NCBI GenBank assembly: GCA_963832445.1
Contig: CAWHUM010000010.1
Span: forward strand, 558,001-622,000
DNA: 64,000 nucleotides
Direction: 5' to 3'
Origin: AWTP1-13 sp963832445
Lineage (GTDB): Bacteria > Pseudomonadota > Alphaproteobacteria > Rhizobiales > Hyphomicrobiaceae
Under the pieces are notes generated by a model. It did not search any database, was not told the DNA's origin, and was given only the letters and a program-made list of their open reading frames with translations. Positions 36,150 through 45,596 of the stretch are shown here, one piece after another; position 1 is the first letter of the stretch; every line of letters begins with the position of its first letter. Made by a program: the position numbers and the translations under genes.

Positions 36150-37100
36150 ATGACAAGATCGATCGCCACGGCGGGCTTCTCGCGCCGCCACCTGTTGACT
36201 TGCGAAGTGCTGACGGCGAGCGAAATCAGTTCATTGCTCGATCTGGCCGACAAGGCCGCCGACAGCAACAGGCAGATCAACAAGAAGCGTGACGTCCTGC
36301 GCGGGCGCACGCTGATCAACCTGTTTTTCGAGGCCTCCACCCGCACGCAAAGCTCCTTCGAGCTGGCGGGCAAGCGGCTCGGCGCCGATGTCATGAATAT
36401 GAACATGTCGGCCTCGTCCATGCAGAAGGGCGAGACCTTGATCGACACCGCCATGACGTTGAACGCCATGCGCCCCGATATCCTGGTCGTGCGACACCAC
36501 GCTGCCGGCGCTGTGGAGCTGCTGGCGCAGAAGGTCGACTGCTGCGTGATCAACGCCGGCGACGGCGCGCATCAGCACCCCACCCAAGCGCTGCTCGACG
36601 CGCTCACGATCCGCCGCGCCAAGGGCCGCATCGGCGGGCTCACAGTGGCGATCTGCGGCGACGTGATGCACTCGCGCGTCGCCCGCTCCAACATCAACGT
36701 TCTGAACACTATGGGGGCGCGCGTGCGCGTAGTGGCGCCGTCAACGCTGCTCCCGACGCAGGCCGCGCGGCTGGGCGTGGAAGTGTTCACGGACATGAAT
36801 GCGGGTTTGGAGGACGCCGACATCGTCATGATGCTGCGGCTGCAACGAGAGCGCATGCAAGGGTCCTACGTGCCCTCGACCCGAGAGTACTTCCACTTCT
36901 TCGGCCTCGATCATGAGAAGCTCGCCCGCGCCAAGCCCGACGCGCTGATCATGCACCCGGGCCCCATGAACCGGGGCGTGGAGATCGCCTCGACCATCGC
37001 CGATCACTCACGCAGCGTCATTCGCGACCAGGTCGAGATGGGGGTGGCGGTGCGCATGGCGGTTCTGGAAGCCATGGGACGTCAGCTGCCCAACCACTGA
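36150..37100 (+). CDS. pyrB: Aspartate carbamoyltransferase catalytic subunit
   Basis: Condenses carbamoyl phosphate with aspartate in pyrimidine synthesis. It has 316 residues from ATG 36150 (MTRSIATAGFSRRHLLTCEV). The carbamoyl-phosphate site is FFEASTRTQSSFE; further motifs are RHHAAGAVELLA, GDGAHQHPTQALLD and MHPGPMNRGVE. No pyrI regulatory gene is present. Instead the next gene, 12 bases downstream, encodes a dihydroorotase-like protein lacking metal ligands, the arrangement in which the inactive partner builds a dodecameric ATCase complex. Confidence 0.96.
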   Translation: MTRSIATAGFSRRHLLTCEVLTASEISSLLDLADKAADSNRQINKKRDVLRGRTLINLFFEASTRTQSSFELAGKRLGADVMNMNMSASSMQKGETLIDTAMTLNAMRPDILVVRHHAAGAVELLAQKVDCCVINAGDGAHQHPTQALLDALTIRRAKGRIGGLTVAICGDVMHSRVARSNINVLNTMGARVRVVAPSTLLPTQAARLGVEVFTDMNAGLEDADIVMMLRLQRERMQGSYVPSTREYFHFFGLDHEKLARAKPDALIMHPGPMNRGVEIASTIADHSRSVIRDQVEMGVAVRMAVLEAMGRQLPNH

Positions 37101-37112
37101 AGTGGCCTCGTG

Positions 37113-38438
37113 ATGCGCAAGACCGAAACCGCTCCCGACGAGGCCACGGCCTTCCTCAACGCCCGGCTGATCGATCCGGCGTCTGGCAAGGACGAACCCG
37201 GAGGTCTGCTGGTTAAGGACGGCGTGATCGCCGACCTCGGCGCGCACTTGCGGCGCAATGCGCCCGAAGGCACCCGGGTGGTCGATTGCAAGGGGCACGT
37301 GCTCTCTCCCGGCCTGATCGACATGCAGGTCTTCACCGGCGAGCCCGGCCAGGAACACCGCGAGACGCTCAAGACGGCCAGCCACGCTGCGGCGGCCGGC
37401 GGCGTCACCACCATTGTCGTCATGCCGGACACCGAGCCAGTCATCGACCAGGTGGCGCTCGTCGACTTCATTCAGCGCCGCGCGCGCGACAACGCGATCG
37501 TTCACGTGCACGTCATGGCCGCCATGACGCGTGGCCTCAAGGGTCAGGAGATGACGGAGATTGGCCTGCTGAAGCGGGCCGGCGCCATCGCGTTCACAAA
37601 CGGCAAGTCGAGCGTCGCCAATGCCCGCATCATGCGCAACGTACTGCTTTACGCCAAGGATTTCGGCGCACTGATCGTGCACCACACCGAGGACCCGTAC
37701 CTGTCAGAGGGCGCGGTGATGAACTCGGGCGAGGTGGCGACCCGGCTGGGGCTGCCCGGCGTCGACAAGGCCGCCGAGACGATCGTTCTGGAGCGCGACT
37801 TGCGCCTCGTCGAGATCACCGGCGGGCGCTATCACGCGGGGCAGATCAGTTGTGCGGAGAGCCTTGCCGTGGTGCGTGGCGCCAAGGCGCGCAAGCTCCC
37901 AGTGACCTGCGGAGTCTCGATCAACCACCTGACCCTCAACGAGAACGATATCGGGCCCTACCGCACCTTCTTCCGCCTCAAGCCGCCCTTGCGGTCGGAG
38001 GAGGATCGGACCGCCATGGTGCGAGCGCTGGCCGCGGGCGAGATCGACGTGATCGTGTCTTGCCACGACCCGCAGGATGCCGACACCAAGCGGCACCCCT
38101 TCGCGGAGGCCGCCGACGGCGCCATTGGCCTGGAAACGCTGTTGGCTGCCGCGCTGCGCCTCTATCACAACGATGAAATCGCCCTGCTGCCGCTGTTGCG
38201 CGCCATGACCGCCAACCCGGCCAAGCTGCTTGGCCTGCCTGGCGGCCGCCTCGAGAAGGGCGCGCCAGCCGACCTGATCCTCGTCGATCTTGGCCTGCCC
38301 TGGGTGGTCGACAAGGCCCAGATCAGAGCCCGCTCGAAGAACTCGCCCTTCGACGAGAGCAAGATGCAGGGCCGCGTACTGATGACAATGGTTGCCGGCA
38401 AACCCGTCTACCAATACGCTAGCGCCGAGCGCGGCTGA
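37113..38438 (+). CDS. Dihydroorotase-like protein (PyrC'/PyrX type) lacking the zinc-binding HxH
   Basis: Amidohydrolase-fold protein of 441 residues, probably a structural partner of PyrB rather than an active dihydroorotase. Active enzymes have DxHxH after the first strand; here the corresponding PGLIDMQVFTGEPGQEHRET has Gln72 and Phe74 in place of both histidines. The usual DHAPH near the end is replaced by SCHDPQDADTKRHPF. Overall family shape is retained (AAAAGGVTTIVVMPDTEP, ANPAKLLGLPGGRLEKGAPADL). The GTG at 37110 or ATG at 37113 may start it. It overlaps an operon running pyrB, this gene and plsY. An active dihydroorotase must be elsewhere in the genome. Confidence 0.88.
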   Translation: MRKTETAPDEATAFLNARLIDPASGKDEPGGLLVKDGVIADLGAHLRRNAPEGTRVVDCKGHVLSPGLIDMQVFTGEPGQEHRETLKTASHAAAAGGVTTIVVMPDTEPVIDQVALVDFIQRRARDNAIVHVHVMAAMTRGLKGQEMTEIGLLKRAGAIAFTNGKSSVANARIMRNVLLYAKDFGALIVHHTEDPYLSEGAVMNSGEVATRLGLPGVDKAAETIVLERDLRLVEITGGRYHAGQISCAESLAVVRGAKARKLPVTCGVSINHLTLNENDIGPYRTFFRLKPPLRSEEDRTAMVRALAAGEIDVIVSCHDPQDADTKRHPFAEAADGAIGLETLLAAALRLYHNDEIALLPLLRAMTANPAKLLGLPGGRLEKGAPADLILVDLGLPWVVDKAQIRARSKNSPFDESKMQGRVLMTMVAGKPVYQYASAERG

Positions 38439-38468
38439 CGCCGCTCTCCGTGCGGAAGCGCTCGGGTC

Positions 38469-39116
38469 ATGGGGCACCTTTTCTCATTCTACGGCCTGTT
38501 GGCGCTGATTGCCGGCTATCTGCTGGGGTCGATCCCCTTCGGATTGATCCTGACCAGGGCCGCCGGCCTCGGCGATGTGCGCAGCATCGGTTCCGGCAAC
38601 ATAGGCGCCACCAACGTTCTTCGCACCGGCAACAAGGGGCTCGCGGCAGCCACACTGGTGCTCGATACCCTGAAGGGCACCCTGGCGGTGCTGATCGTTT
38701 ATGATCTGGCACTCAGATTCGGCGGCTCCGACGCCTTCGCTCACCGCCAGATCGCCGATGCGCTCCAATACAGCTACATCGCCGGGCTCGGCGCATTCCT
38801 CGGCCACATCTATCCGGCGTGGCTGCGCTTCCAAGGCGGCAAGGGGGTCGCAACCTTCATCGGCGTGCTGATCGGTATGCACTGGCCCGCTGCCCTGTGG
38901 TTTGGCATCATCTGGGCCGGGGTGGCTCTCTCCACGCGCTATTCCTCGCTCGCCGCTCTCTGCGCCACCGGCGGTGTCGTCCTCTACTATCTGGTCACCG
39001 GCTGGGCGGGACTGCCGTTCGTGTTCATCATGTCCGCACTGGTCTTCCTCAAACATCACGCCAACATCCGCAGACTGCTGGAAGGCCGGGAGAGCAAGAT
39101 TGGCGCCCGCTCGTGA
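38469..39116 (+). CDS. plsY: Acyl-phosphate glycerol-3-phosphate acyltransferase PlsY
   Basis: Inner-membrane enzyme making lysophosphatidate from acyl-phosphate and glycerol-3-phosphate, the first step of phospholipid synthesis. It has 215 residues. The three conserved PlsY motifs are seen: GSIPFGLILTRAAGLGDVRS with SGNIGATNVLR, FLGHIYPAWLRFQGGKGVAT, and a C-terminal KHHANIRRLLEGRE. About five membrane helices are predicted. It sits 30 bases after the dihydroorotase-like gene; dprA overlaps its 3' end. Confidence 0.96.
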   Translation: MGHLFSFYGLLALIAGYLLGSIPFGLILTRAAGLGDVRSIGSGNIGATNVLRTGNKGLAAATLVLDTLKGTLAVLIVYDLALRFGGSDAFAHRQIADALQYSYIAGLGAFLGHIYPAWLRFQGGKGVATFIGVLIGMHWPAALWFGIIWAGVALSTRYSSLAALCATGGVVLYYLVTGWAGLPFVFIMSALVFLKHHANIRRLLEGRESKIGARS

Positions 39117-40278
39117 GACGCGTACGCGACTGACCCCCGCGCCGCTGCCCCAGGCACCACTAGACGCCGCTCAGCGCCTCGCCTGCCTGCGCCTCATCCG
39201 CAGCGACAACGTGGGGCCGGCAACGTTCCGCGAGCTCATCAACCACTTTGGCGGGGCCGACGAGGCGCTCGAGGCCTTGCCCGAGCTTTCGCGCAAAGGC
39301 GGCCGGCGCGAAGCACTGCGGATTTGCCCTCGCGATGTTGCCGAGGCCGAATTGCAGGCCGCCCAAGCGCTTGGCGCCCAGCCGCTGTTCACCATCGAGC
39401 CCGGCTACCCCACAGCGCTGGCCGCCGTCGAGGTTCCCCCGCCGCTGCTCTACGCGAAGGGCAATATCGGCCACCTCTCACGGCCGATGGTGGCCATCGT
39501 CGGCGCCCGCAACGGCTCGGCGGCTGGGCAGAAGCTCACCCGCATATTTGCCTCCCAGCTAGGGGCCGCGGGATTTGTTATCGCATCGGGCTTGGCGCGG
39601 GGCATCGATGCTGCAGCCCACAAGGCGGCCATGGATACTGGCACGGTTGCGGTGCTGGCGGGCGGCATCGACATCGTCTACCCGCCCGAGAACGCTGCTC
39701 TGCAGCGCGAGATCGGCGAGCGTGGCTGCCTCGTCACGGAGAACCCGCCGGGCTTCGTGCCCAGGGCCCAGGACTTCCCTCGCCGCAACCGCATCATCTC
39801 GGGTATTTCGCTCGGGGTATTGATCGTCGAGGCCGCCCGCCGCTCGGGCACCCTCATCACAGCCCGCATGGCCGGCGAGCAGGGCCGGGAGGTGTTCGCC
39901 GTGCCAGGCCATCCCCTCGACCCGCGTGCGGAGGGGACCAACGGCCTCCTCAAGAGCGGCGCCACCCTGGTGACCGAGCCCCAGGACATCGTCAGCGTGC
40001 TCGCACCCATGCTGCGCGAGGCGCCGGCCCTGGTGTTCGCCGATGCTCCCCCTGCGATTGGCCTCGGGCCGCCACCCCCTGTATCGCAGCCGCCACCCCT
40101 ACCGGACGCCGATCGCCAAAGACTGCTGGCGGCGCTAGGACCGGCGCCCGTGGACGTAGATGAGCTCGGGCGTGCTACCGGCCTCTCCCCCCGCGCTATC
40201 CAGATTGCTCTGCTCGAGCTTTCGCTTGCGGGCCGGGTTGAGCGGCACGGGCATCAGATGGTGTCCCTCAAGGCTTAG
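39100..40278 (+). CDS. dprA: DNA-processing protein DprA
   Basis: Binds incoming single-stranded DNA in natural transformation and loads RecA. It has 392 residues from TTG 39100 (LAPARETRTRL), the best start near the family region: it lies after gggagag and overlaps plsY by 17 bases. No ATG is close. The Rossmann-fold core reads MVAIVGARNGSAAGQKLTR, GFVIASGLARGIDAAAHKAA, VLAGGIDIVYPPEN, PRRNRIISGIS and REVFAVPGHPLDPRAEGTN. A proline-rich linker (about 312-328) leads to a C-terminal winged-helix domain (PVDVDELGRATGLSPRAIQI), the usual alphaproteobacterial architecture. The exact start is uncertain. Confidence 0.94.
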   Translation: MAPARETRTRLTPAPLPQAPLDAAQRLACLRLIRSDNVGPATFRELINHFGGADEALEALPELSRKGGRREALRICPRDVAEAELQAAQALGAQPLFTIEPGYPTALAAVEVPPPLLYAKGNIGHLSRPMVAIVGARNGSAAGQKLTRIFASQLGAAGFVIASGLARGIDAAAHKAAMDTGTVAVLAGGIDIVYPPENAALQREIGERGCLVTENPPGFVPRAQDFPRRNRIISGISLGVLIVEAARRSGTLITARMAGEQGREVFAVPGHPLDPRAEGTNGLLKSGATLVTEPQDIVSVLAPMLREAPALVFADAPPAIGLGPPPPVSQPPPLPDADRQRLLAALGPAPVDVDELGRATGLSPRAIQIALLELSLAGRVERHGHQMVSLKA

Positions 40279-40384
40279 GCGCCCAGTGCTCTTGGCCGCG
40301 CGCGAACCCCCATTCGCGCAATCCTAGATAGAAAAAGTGCGCGCGTCGCACATTATTCATCCCCGATCCTGGTTTCCCCCGGGT

Positions 40385-40413
40385 TTGACATGGCACCCTT
40401 CCTCCACCATGTT
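40385..40413 (+). promoter_or_regulatory. Candidate topA promoter
   Basis: A perfect -35 hexamer TTGACA (40385-40390) is followed after 17 bases by CATGTT (40408-40413), a poor but possible -10. It lies in the 220-base gap between dprA and topA, giving a leader of about 80 bases. Only the -35 is convincing. Confidence 0.3.
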
Positions 40414-40500
40414 CTCGCCGCCTGAAGGCAAAAGTCTCAACAACCAAGGACAGCAGGGCCGCTCCAGAGGGTTTGGGCGGGCGTGCTGAGCCGCACCTGA

Positions 40501-43236
40501 ATGAACGTTGTCATCGTAGAATTGGTCGCCAAGGCCAAGGCGATCAACAAATACCTGGGCTCCAGCTACAAGGTGCTGGCGTCCTATGGGCACGTACGTG
40601 ATCTGCCGCCCAAGAACGGCTCCGTCGAGCCCGACAAGGACTTTGCCATGCACTGGGACGTCGATGGACGGTCCCAGAAGGTCATGAAGGAGATAGCGGC
40701 CGCCGTCAAAGGCGCCGACAAGCTGATCCTGGCCACCGACCCCGATCGCGAGGGCGAGGCTATTTCCTGGCACATTCTGCGCATCCTGGAGGAACGCAAG
40801 GCGCTCAAGAAGGGCGTCCCCGTCGAGCGCGTCACCTTCAATGCCGTTACCAAGCAGTCCGTTCTGGATGCGTTCAAGGCGCCCCGGAACATCGACGCGC
40901 CGCTGGTCGAGGCATACCTCGCCCGCCGGGCGCTGGACTACCTGGTAGGCTTCACCCTGTCCCCGGTGCTGTGGCGCAAGCTGCCCGGCGCCCGCTCTGC
41001 TGGCCGTGTCCAGTCGGTGGCGCTGAGGCTGGTGTGCGACCGCGAGGCCGAGATCGAGGCCTTCAAGAGCGAGGAATACTGGACCATCGAGGCCACGCTG
41101 GCGACCCACAAGGGGGAGGAGTTCCCGGCCCGCCTCAGCGCCATCGAGGGCCGCAAGCTCGACAAGCTCGACCTCAAGGACGGGGCCTCCGCCAATGCCA
41201 TCAAGGCGGCGATAGAGAAGGGCGATTTTCGCGTCGTGCGCGTTGAGAAGAAGGCGGTGAAGCGCCATCCCTTCCCGCCGTTCGCCACCTCGACCCTGCA
41301 GATGGACGCCTCCCGCAAGCTCGGCTTCTCGGCCAAGCAGACGATGCAGCTCGCCCAGCGCCTCTATGAGGGCGTCGACATCGGTGGCGAGACTGTCGGT
41401 CTCATCACCTACATGCGAACCGACGGCGTCACGATCATTCCGGAGGCCATCAACGCCATTCGCGGGCTGATCGCGCGCGAGTACTCGCAGCGCTACGTCG
41501 CCCCCTTCATCCGCGAGTACAAAACCAAGGCGAAGAACGCACAGGAGGCCCACGAGGCCGTCCGCCCGACAGACATCACCCTGCGCCCGCAGGACGTCGC
41601 CCGCCATCTCGATCGCGATCAGGCCCGCCTCTACGAGCTGATCTGGAAGCGCACGGTGGCGAGCCAGATGGCCTCCGCCGAGCTCGAGCAAACCGCCGCC
41701 GACATCGTGGTCAAAGGCCGCGACGGCAAGACCTACACGCTCCGCGCTACCGGCTCGATCGTGCAGTTCGAGGGCTTCCTCAAGGTCTACGAGGAGGGCC
41801 GCGACGATCGCGTGCGGCTGGTTGAAAAGGGCAAGGAAGACCACTCCGAGGACGACGACAGCCGGCGCCTGCCTCCGCTCGCCGAGGGCGATCGCGTCAC
41901 CGACCGCAAGATCGAGGCAGAGCAGCACTTCACCCAGCCGCCGCCGCGTTACTCGGAGGCCACGCTCGTCAAGCGCATGGAGGAGCTGGGCATCGGCCGA
42001 CCCTCCACCTACGCTTCCACGCTCGCCGTGCTGCAGGAGCGCGACTACGTCAGGATCGAGAAGAAGCGGCTGATCCCCGAGGACAAGGGCCGGCTCGTCA
42101 TCGCCTTCCTCGAGGGCTTCTTCAAGCGGTACGTGGAGTACGATTTCACGGCGGACCTCGAAGAGAAGCTCGACCTCATCTCGGACGGCAAGCTCGAGTA
42201 CAAGGACGTGCTGCGCGATTTCTGGCGCGAGTTCATGCGTGCCGTCGACGAGATCAAGGACCTGCGCGTCGGCGACGTGCTGGAGGCCCTGAACGAAATC
42301 TTAGGTCCCCACATCTTCCCGCCCCGCGCCGAGGGCGGCGATCCGCGCCAGTGCCCGAACTGCGGCGAGGGGCGCTTGAGCCTCAAGGTCAGCAGCAAGT
42401 TCGGCGCCTTCATCGGCTGCTCGCGCTATCCCGATTGCCGCTACACACGCCAGCTGACGCAGCCCGCGGACGGCCCCGCCGAAGCCTCCACGCCCGACGG
42501 CAAGCTGTTGGGCCACGACCCCGAAACCGGTCTCCCCGTCACGCTGCGCACCGGGCGGTTCGGCCCTTACGTGCAGCTGGGCGATGCCGGCAAGGACAAG
42601 GACGAAAAGCCAAAGCGCTCGTCGATTCCGGCGGGTGTCGATGCCAACAACGTCACGCTCGAATACGCCCTGCAGCTGCTCTCGCTACCGCGCCTGATCG
42701 GCAACCACCCCGAGACGGGCAAGCCCATCACCGCGGGCCTCGGCCGCTACGGGCCCTTTATCTTGCACGACGGCACCTACGCCAACCTGCCTAGCGTCGA
42801 CGAGGTATTCACCGTCGGCATCAACCGCGCCGTGGTGCTGCTGGCTGAGAAGAAGGCGGGCGGCGGCAAGGGCCGCTTCCAGCGCGCCGCCGCCACCGTC
42901 CTCAAGGACCTGGGCGAGCACCCGAGCGAGGGCGGCAAAGTGCAGGTGCTATCTGGGCGCTACGGCCCCTACGTCAAGCACGGCGACGTCAATGCCACAC
43001 TGCCCCGGGGCAAGGAGCCGGCAGCGCTTACGATGGACGAGGCGGTGCAACTGATTGCCGAGCGCGCGGCCAAGGGCCCATCCAAGCCTAGAGCCCGCCG
43101 CCCCAGGAACGGCAAGGCGAAAGCCGACGACGCGGCGCCTGCCAAGGGCAAGGCAGCGGCCAAAGCTCCGGCCGCGGCCAAGTCCAAATCCAAGGGCAAA
43201 GGCAAGGCCTCCGGCACGCGCGAGGCCGCGGAGTAG
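40501..43236 (+). CDS. topA: DNA topoisomerase I (type IA)
   Basis: Relaxes negative supercoils by transient single-strand cleavage. It has 911 residues. The TOPRIM domain shows Glu7 and DPDREGEAISW (Asp80, Asp82, Glu84); the nucleophile is Tyr304 in ITYMRTDG. LPGARSAGRVQSVALRL and GIGRPSTYASTLAVLQERDY are standard blocks. The C-terminal part has one four-Cys zinc ribbon (CPNCGEG and CSRYPDC), then TopA-C repeats such as TGRFGPYVQLG, LGRYGPFIL and SGRYGPYVK. A Lys/Ala-rich basic tail covers about the last 60 residues. The usual VESPAKAKTI start reads VELVAKAKAI, with Ser-Pro replaced by Leu-Val. There is no clear ribosome-binding site. Confidence 0.96.
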   Translation: MNVVIVELVAKAKAINKYLGSSYKVLASYGHVRDLPPKNGSVEPDKDFAMHWDVDGRSQKVMKEIAAAVKGADKLILATDPDREGEAISWHILRILEERKALKKGVPVERVTFNAVTKQSVLDAFKAPRNIDAPLVEAYLARRALDYLVGFTLSPVLWRKLPGARSAGRVQSVALRLVCDREAEIEAFKSEEYWTIEATLATHKGEEFPARLSAIEGRKLDKLDLKDGASANAIKAAIEKGDFRVVRVEKKAVKRHPFPPFATSTLQMDASRKLGFSAKQTMQLAQRLYEGVDIGGETVGLITYMRTDGVTIIPEAINAIRGLIAREYSQRYVAPFIREYKTKAKNAQEAHEAVRPTDITLRPQDVARHLDRDQARLYELIWKRTVASQMASAELEQTAADIVVKGRDGKTYTLRATGSIVQFEGFLKVYEEGRDDRVRLVEKGKEDHSEDDDSRRLPPLAEGDRVTDRKIEAEQHFTQPPPRYSEATLVKRMEELGIGRPSTYASTLAVLQERDYVRIEKKRLIPEDKGRLVIAFLEGFFKRYVEYDFTADLEEKLDLISDGKLEYKDVLRDFWREFMRAVDEIKDLRVGDVLEALNEILGPHIFPPRAEGGDPRQCPNCGEGRLSLKVSSKFGAFIGCSRYPDCRYTRQLTQPADGPAEASTPDGKLLGHDPETGLPVTLRTGRFGPYVQLGDAGKDKDEKPKRSSIPAGVDANNVTLEYALQLLSLPRLIGNHPETGKPITAGLGRYGPFILHDGTYANLPSVDEVFTVGINRAVVLLAEKKAGGGKGRFQRAAATVLKDLGEHPSEGGKVQVLSGRYGPYVKHGDVNATLPRGKEPAALTMDEAVQLIAERAAKGPSKPRARRPRNGKAKADDAAPAKGKAAAKAPAAAKSKSKGKGKASGTREAAE

Positions 43237-43249
43237 GCACGAAGCCAAG

Positions 43250-45514
43250 GTGGCCCGCAAACCAAAAGAAGCCCGCCCGTCGGGGCTGCCCAGCAAGGAA
43301 GACATCCTCGAATACGTGCGCAGCGCCGGCGCCAAGGCCGGCAAGCGCGAGATCGCGCGCGCCTTCTCCGTGAAGGGCGGCGACCGTACCGCGCTGAAAG
43401 AGCGGCTGGCCGAGATGGCGGACGAGGGCCTCCTCAGCGGCAACCGCAAGGGCTTCAAGGAGCGGGGCAAGCTGCCGCCGGTGGCGGTGCTGGAGATCGT
43501 GGCGCGCGATGCAGACGGCGAGCTCGTCGGCGAGCCGGCGGTGTGGGACCATGAGGAGGGCGAGCGCCCACGCGTGCTGGTGCTGGCCAGCCGCGGCTCG
43601 GCCCGTCCGGGCGATGCGGCGCTCGGCCAGGGCGACCGCATCCTCGCGCGCCTGACGCGCCTCGAGGATGCGGACGTGTTCGGCTACCGCTACGAGGCGG
43701 AGCCCATCAAGCGCCTGCCGAAGGAGAAGCGGCGCCAGCTCGGCATCTTTCGCGCGCGTGCCAGGGGCGGCGGCGTGATCGACCCGGTCGATCGCAAGGA
43801 GCTCAGGGAATGGCCCATCGCTTCGGGCGACGAGGGCGATGCCAAGGACGGCGATCTGGTGCGCTACGACCTTGCCAAGTCCGGACGCTTGGGCGTACCG
43901 CAGGCGCGCGTCGTCGAAACGCTCGGCAACCCTGACGATCAGCGCAAGATCAGCCTGATCGCTGTGCACACGCATGGCATCCCCGACGAGTTCCCCAACG
44001 CGGTGCTCGCCGAGGTCGAGGACCTGGAAGCGCCGAAAGTCGCGGGCCGCACAGACCTGCGGGCGGTGGAGCTGCTCACCGTCGACCCCATCGACGCGCG
44101 CGATCATGACGATGCGGTCCACGCCGCACCCGACGGCGACCCGCACAACCGGGGCGGCTGGATCGTGCACGTGGCCATCGCCGACGTGGCCCACTACGTG
44201 CGCCCCGGGACCCGGCTCGACCGTGAGGCGCAGATGCGCGGCAACTCGGTCTATTTTCCCGACCGGGTGGTGCCGATGCTACCCGAGCGCATATCGAACG
44301 ATCTGTGCTCGCTCCGCGAGCACGCGGAGCGCCCCTGCCTCGCCGTGCGCATGGTGTTCGACCGGCATGGGCACAAGAAGGGTCACACCTTCCTGCGCGC
44401 CATGATGCACTCTGCCGCCAAGCTCTCCTACGAGGAGGCGCAGGCTGCCATCGACGGGCGCCCGAGCGCCAAGTGCCGCCCGCTCATGGACCGCGCGCTC
44501 AAGCCCCTGTGGGAGGCCTACGCTGCGCTCGCCGCCGCGCGCGACCGGCGCGAGCCACTCGACCTCGACCTGCCAGAGCGCAAGATCCTGCTCGACGGGG
44601 CTGGGCGCGTCGAACGGGTGGTCGTGCCCGAGCGCCTCACCGCCCACAGGCTGATCGAAGAGTTCATGATCCAGGCCAACGTGGCGGCCGCCGAGGCGCT
44701 GGAAGCCAAGCGAGCGCCCGTCATCTACCGCGTGCACGATGCCCCCTCGAAGGAGAAGCTGCTGGCGCTGCGCGATTTTCTCGACAGCCTCGACCTGAAG
44801 CTGCCGGGCTCCAACCAGCTGCGCTCGGGCGACTTCAATCGCGTCCTGCAGCGGGCCAAATCTCTTCCCGTGGCCGACCTGGTGAACGAGGTGGTGCTGC
44901 GCTCGCAGTCGCAGGCAGTGTACGCGCCCGAAAACCTCGGCCACTTCGGCCTCCACCTGCAGCGCTATGCGCATTTCACGTCGCCCATCCGGCGCTATGC
45001 CGACCTCGTGGTGCACCGCTCGCTGATTCGCACTCTGGGGCTTGGCGCAGGCGGCATCGAGGACCAGGAGCGGGAGCGGCTCGGCGAGATTGCCCAGGCG
45101 ATCTCGGATACGGAGCGCCGGGCGATGGCCGCCGAGCGCGAGACGGCCGAGCGGCTGATCGCCGGCTATCTTGCGGACAGGGTCGGCGCGGAGTTTGCCG
45201 GACGCATATCGGGCGTGACGCGCTCAGGGCTCTTTGTGCGCCTCACCGACACAGGCGCCGACGGCCTGGTCCCGGCGGCGACCATCGGTGACGACTACTA
45301 CCGCCACCACGAGGATCAGCACGCCTTGATCGGCGACAGTACGGGCGAAGCCTACCGGCTGGGCGACGAGGTGCGCGTGCGCCTCGTGGAGGCAATCCCC
45401 TCCGCCGGCGCACTGCGGTTCGAGATGCTCTCGCCCGGCAAGCAGCACGGCACCCCTGCGGCACGAACCAGGTGGAGCGGCAAGCGCTTGCGCGGGCGCC
45501 ACAGGCGCAGCTGA
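43250..45514 (+). CDS. rnr: Ribonuclease R
   Basis: Processive 3'-5' exoribonuclease that degrades structured RNA. It has 754 residues from GTG 43250 (VARKPKEARPSGLPSKEDIL), 13 bases after topA. Domains in order are an N-terminal helix-turn-helix (about 15-70), cold-shock domains (about 80-240), the RNB catalytic domain with LLTVDPIDARDHDDAVHA (metal-binding Asp cluster), VAIADVAHYVRPGTRLD and RYAHFTSPIRRYADLVVHR, and an S1 domain (AEFAGRISGVTRSGLFVRL). A short Arg-rich tail ends the protein. The frame extends upstream into the topA tail, but nothing there resembles RNase R. Confidence 0.96.
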   Translation: MARKPKEARPSGLPSKEDILEYVRSAGAKAGKREIARAFSVKGGDRTALKERLAEMADEGLLSGNRKGFKERGKLPPVAVLEIVARDADGELVGEPAVWDHEEGERPRVLVLASRGSARPGDAALGQGDRILARLTRLEDADVFGYRYEAEPIKRLPKEKRRQLGIFRARARGGGVIDPVDRKELREWPIASGDEGDAKDGDLVRYDLAKSGRLGVPQARVVETLGNPDDQRKISLIAVHTHGIPDEFPNAVLAEVEDLEAPKVAGRTDLRAVELLTVDPIDARDHDDAVHAAPDGDPHNRGGWIVHVAIADVAHYVRPGTRLDREAQMRGNSVYFPDRVVPMLPERISNDLCSLREHAERPCLAVRMVFDRHGHKKGHTFLRAMMHSAAKLSYEEAQAAIDGRPSAKCRPLMDRALKPLWEAYAALAAARDRREPLDLDLPERKILLDGAGRVERVVVPERLTAHRLIEEFMIQANVAAAEALEAKRAPVIYRVHDAPSKEKLLALRDFLDSLDLKLPGSNQLRSGDFNRVLQRAKSLPVADLVNEVVLRSQSQAVYAPENLGHFGLHLQRYAHFTSPIRRYADLVVHRSLIRTLGLGAGGIEDQERERLGEIAQAISDTERRAMAAERETAERLIAGYLADRVGAEFAGRISGVTRSGLFVRLTDTGADGLVPAATIGDDYYRHHEDQHALIGDSTGEAYRLGDEVRVRLVEAIPSAGALRFEMLSPGKQHGTPAARTRWSGKRLRGRHRRS

Positions 45515-45596
45515 ACGAAGCTTCGGGGGCGGCCTCGGGGTTGACGGCTCGGCCATGGCCGCTAGACCCTGACGCCCCGCCATACAAGGACTCCTG

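Noticed and set aside
40357..41928. 523-residue minus-strand open frame opposite topA
   Set aside because: Antisense to conserved topoisomerase blocks; low-complexity Leu/Gly/Asp composition and no recognised family.
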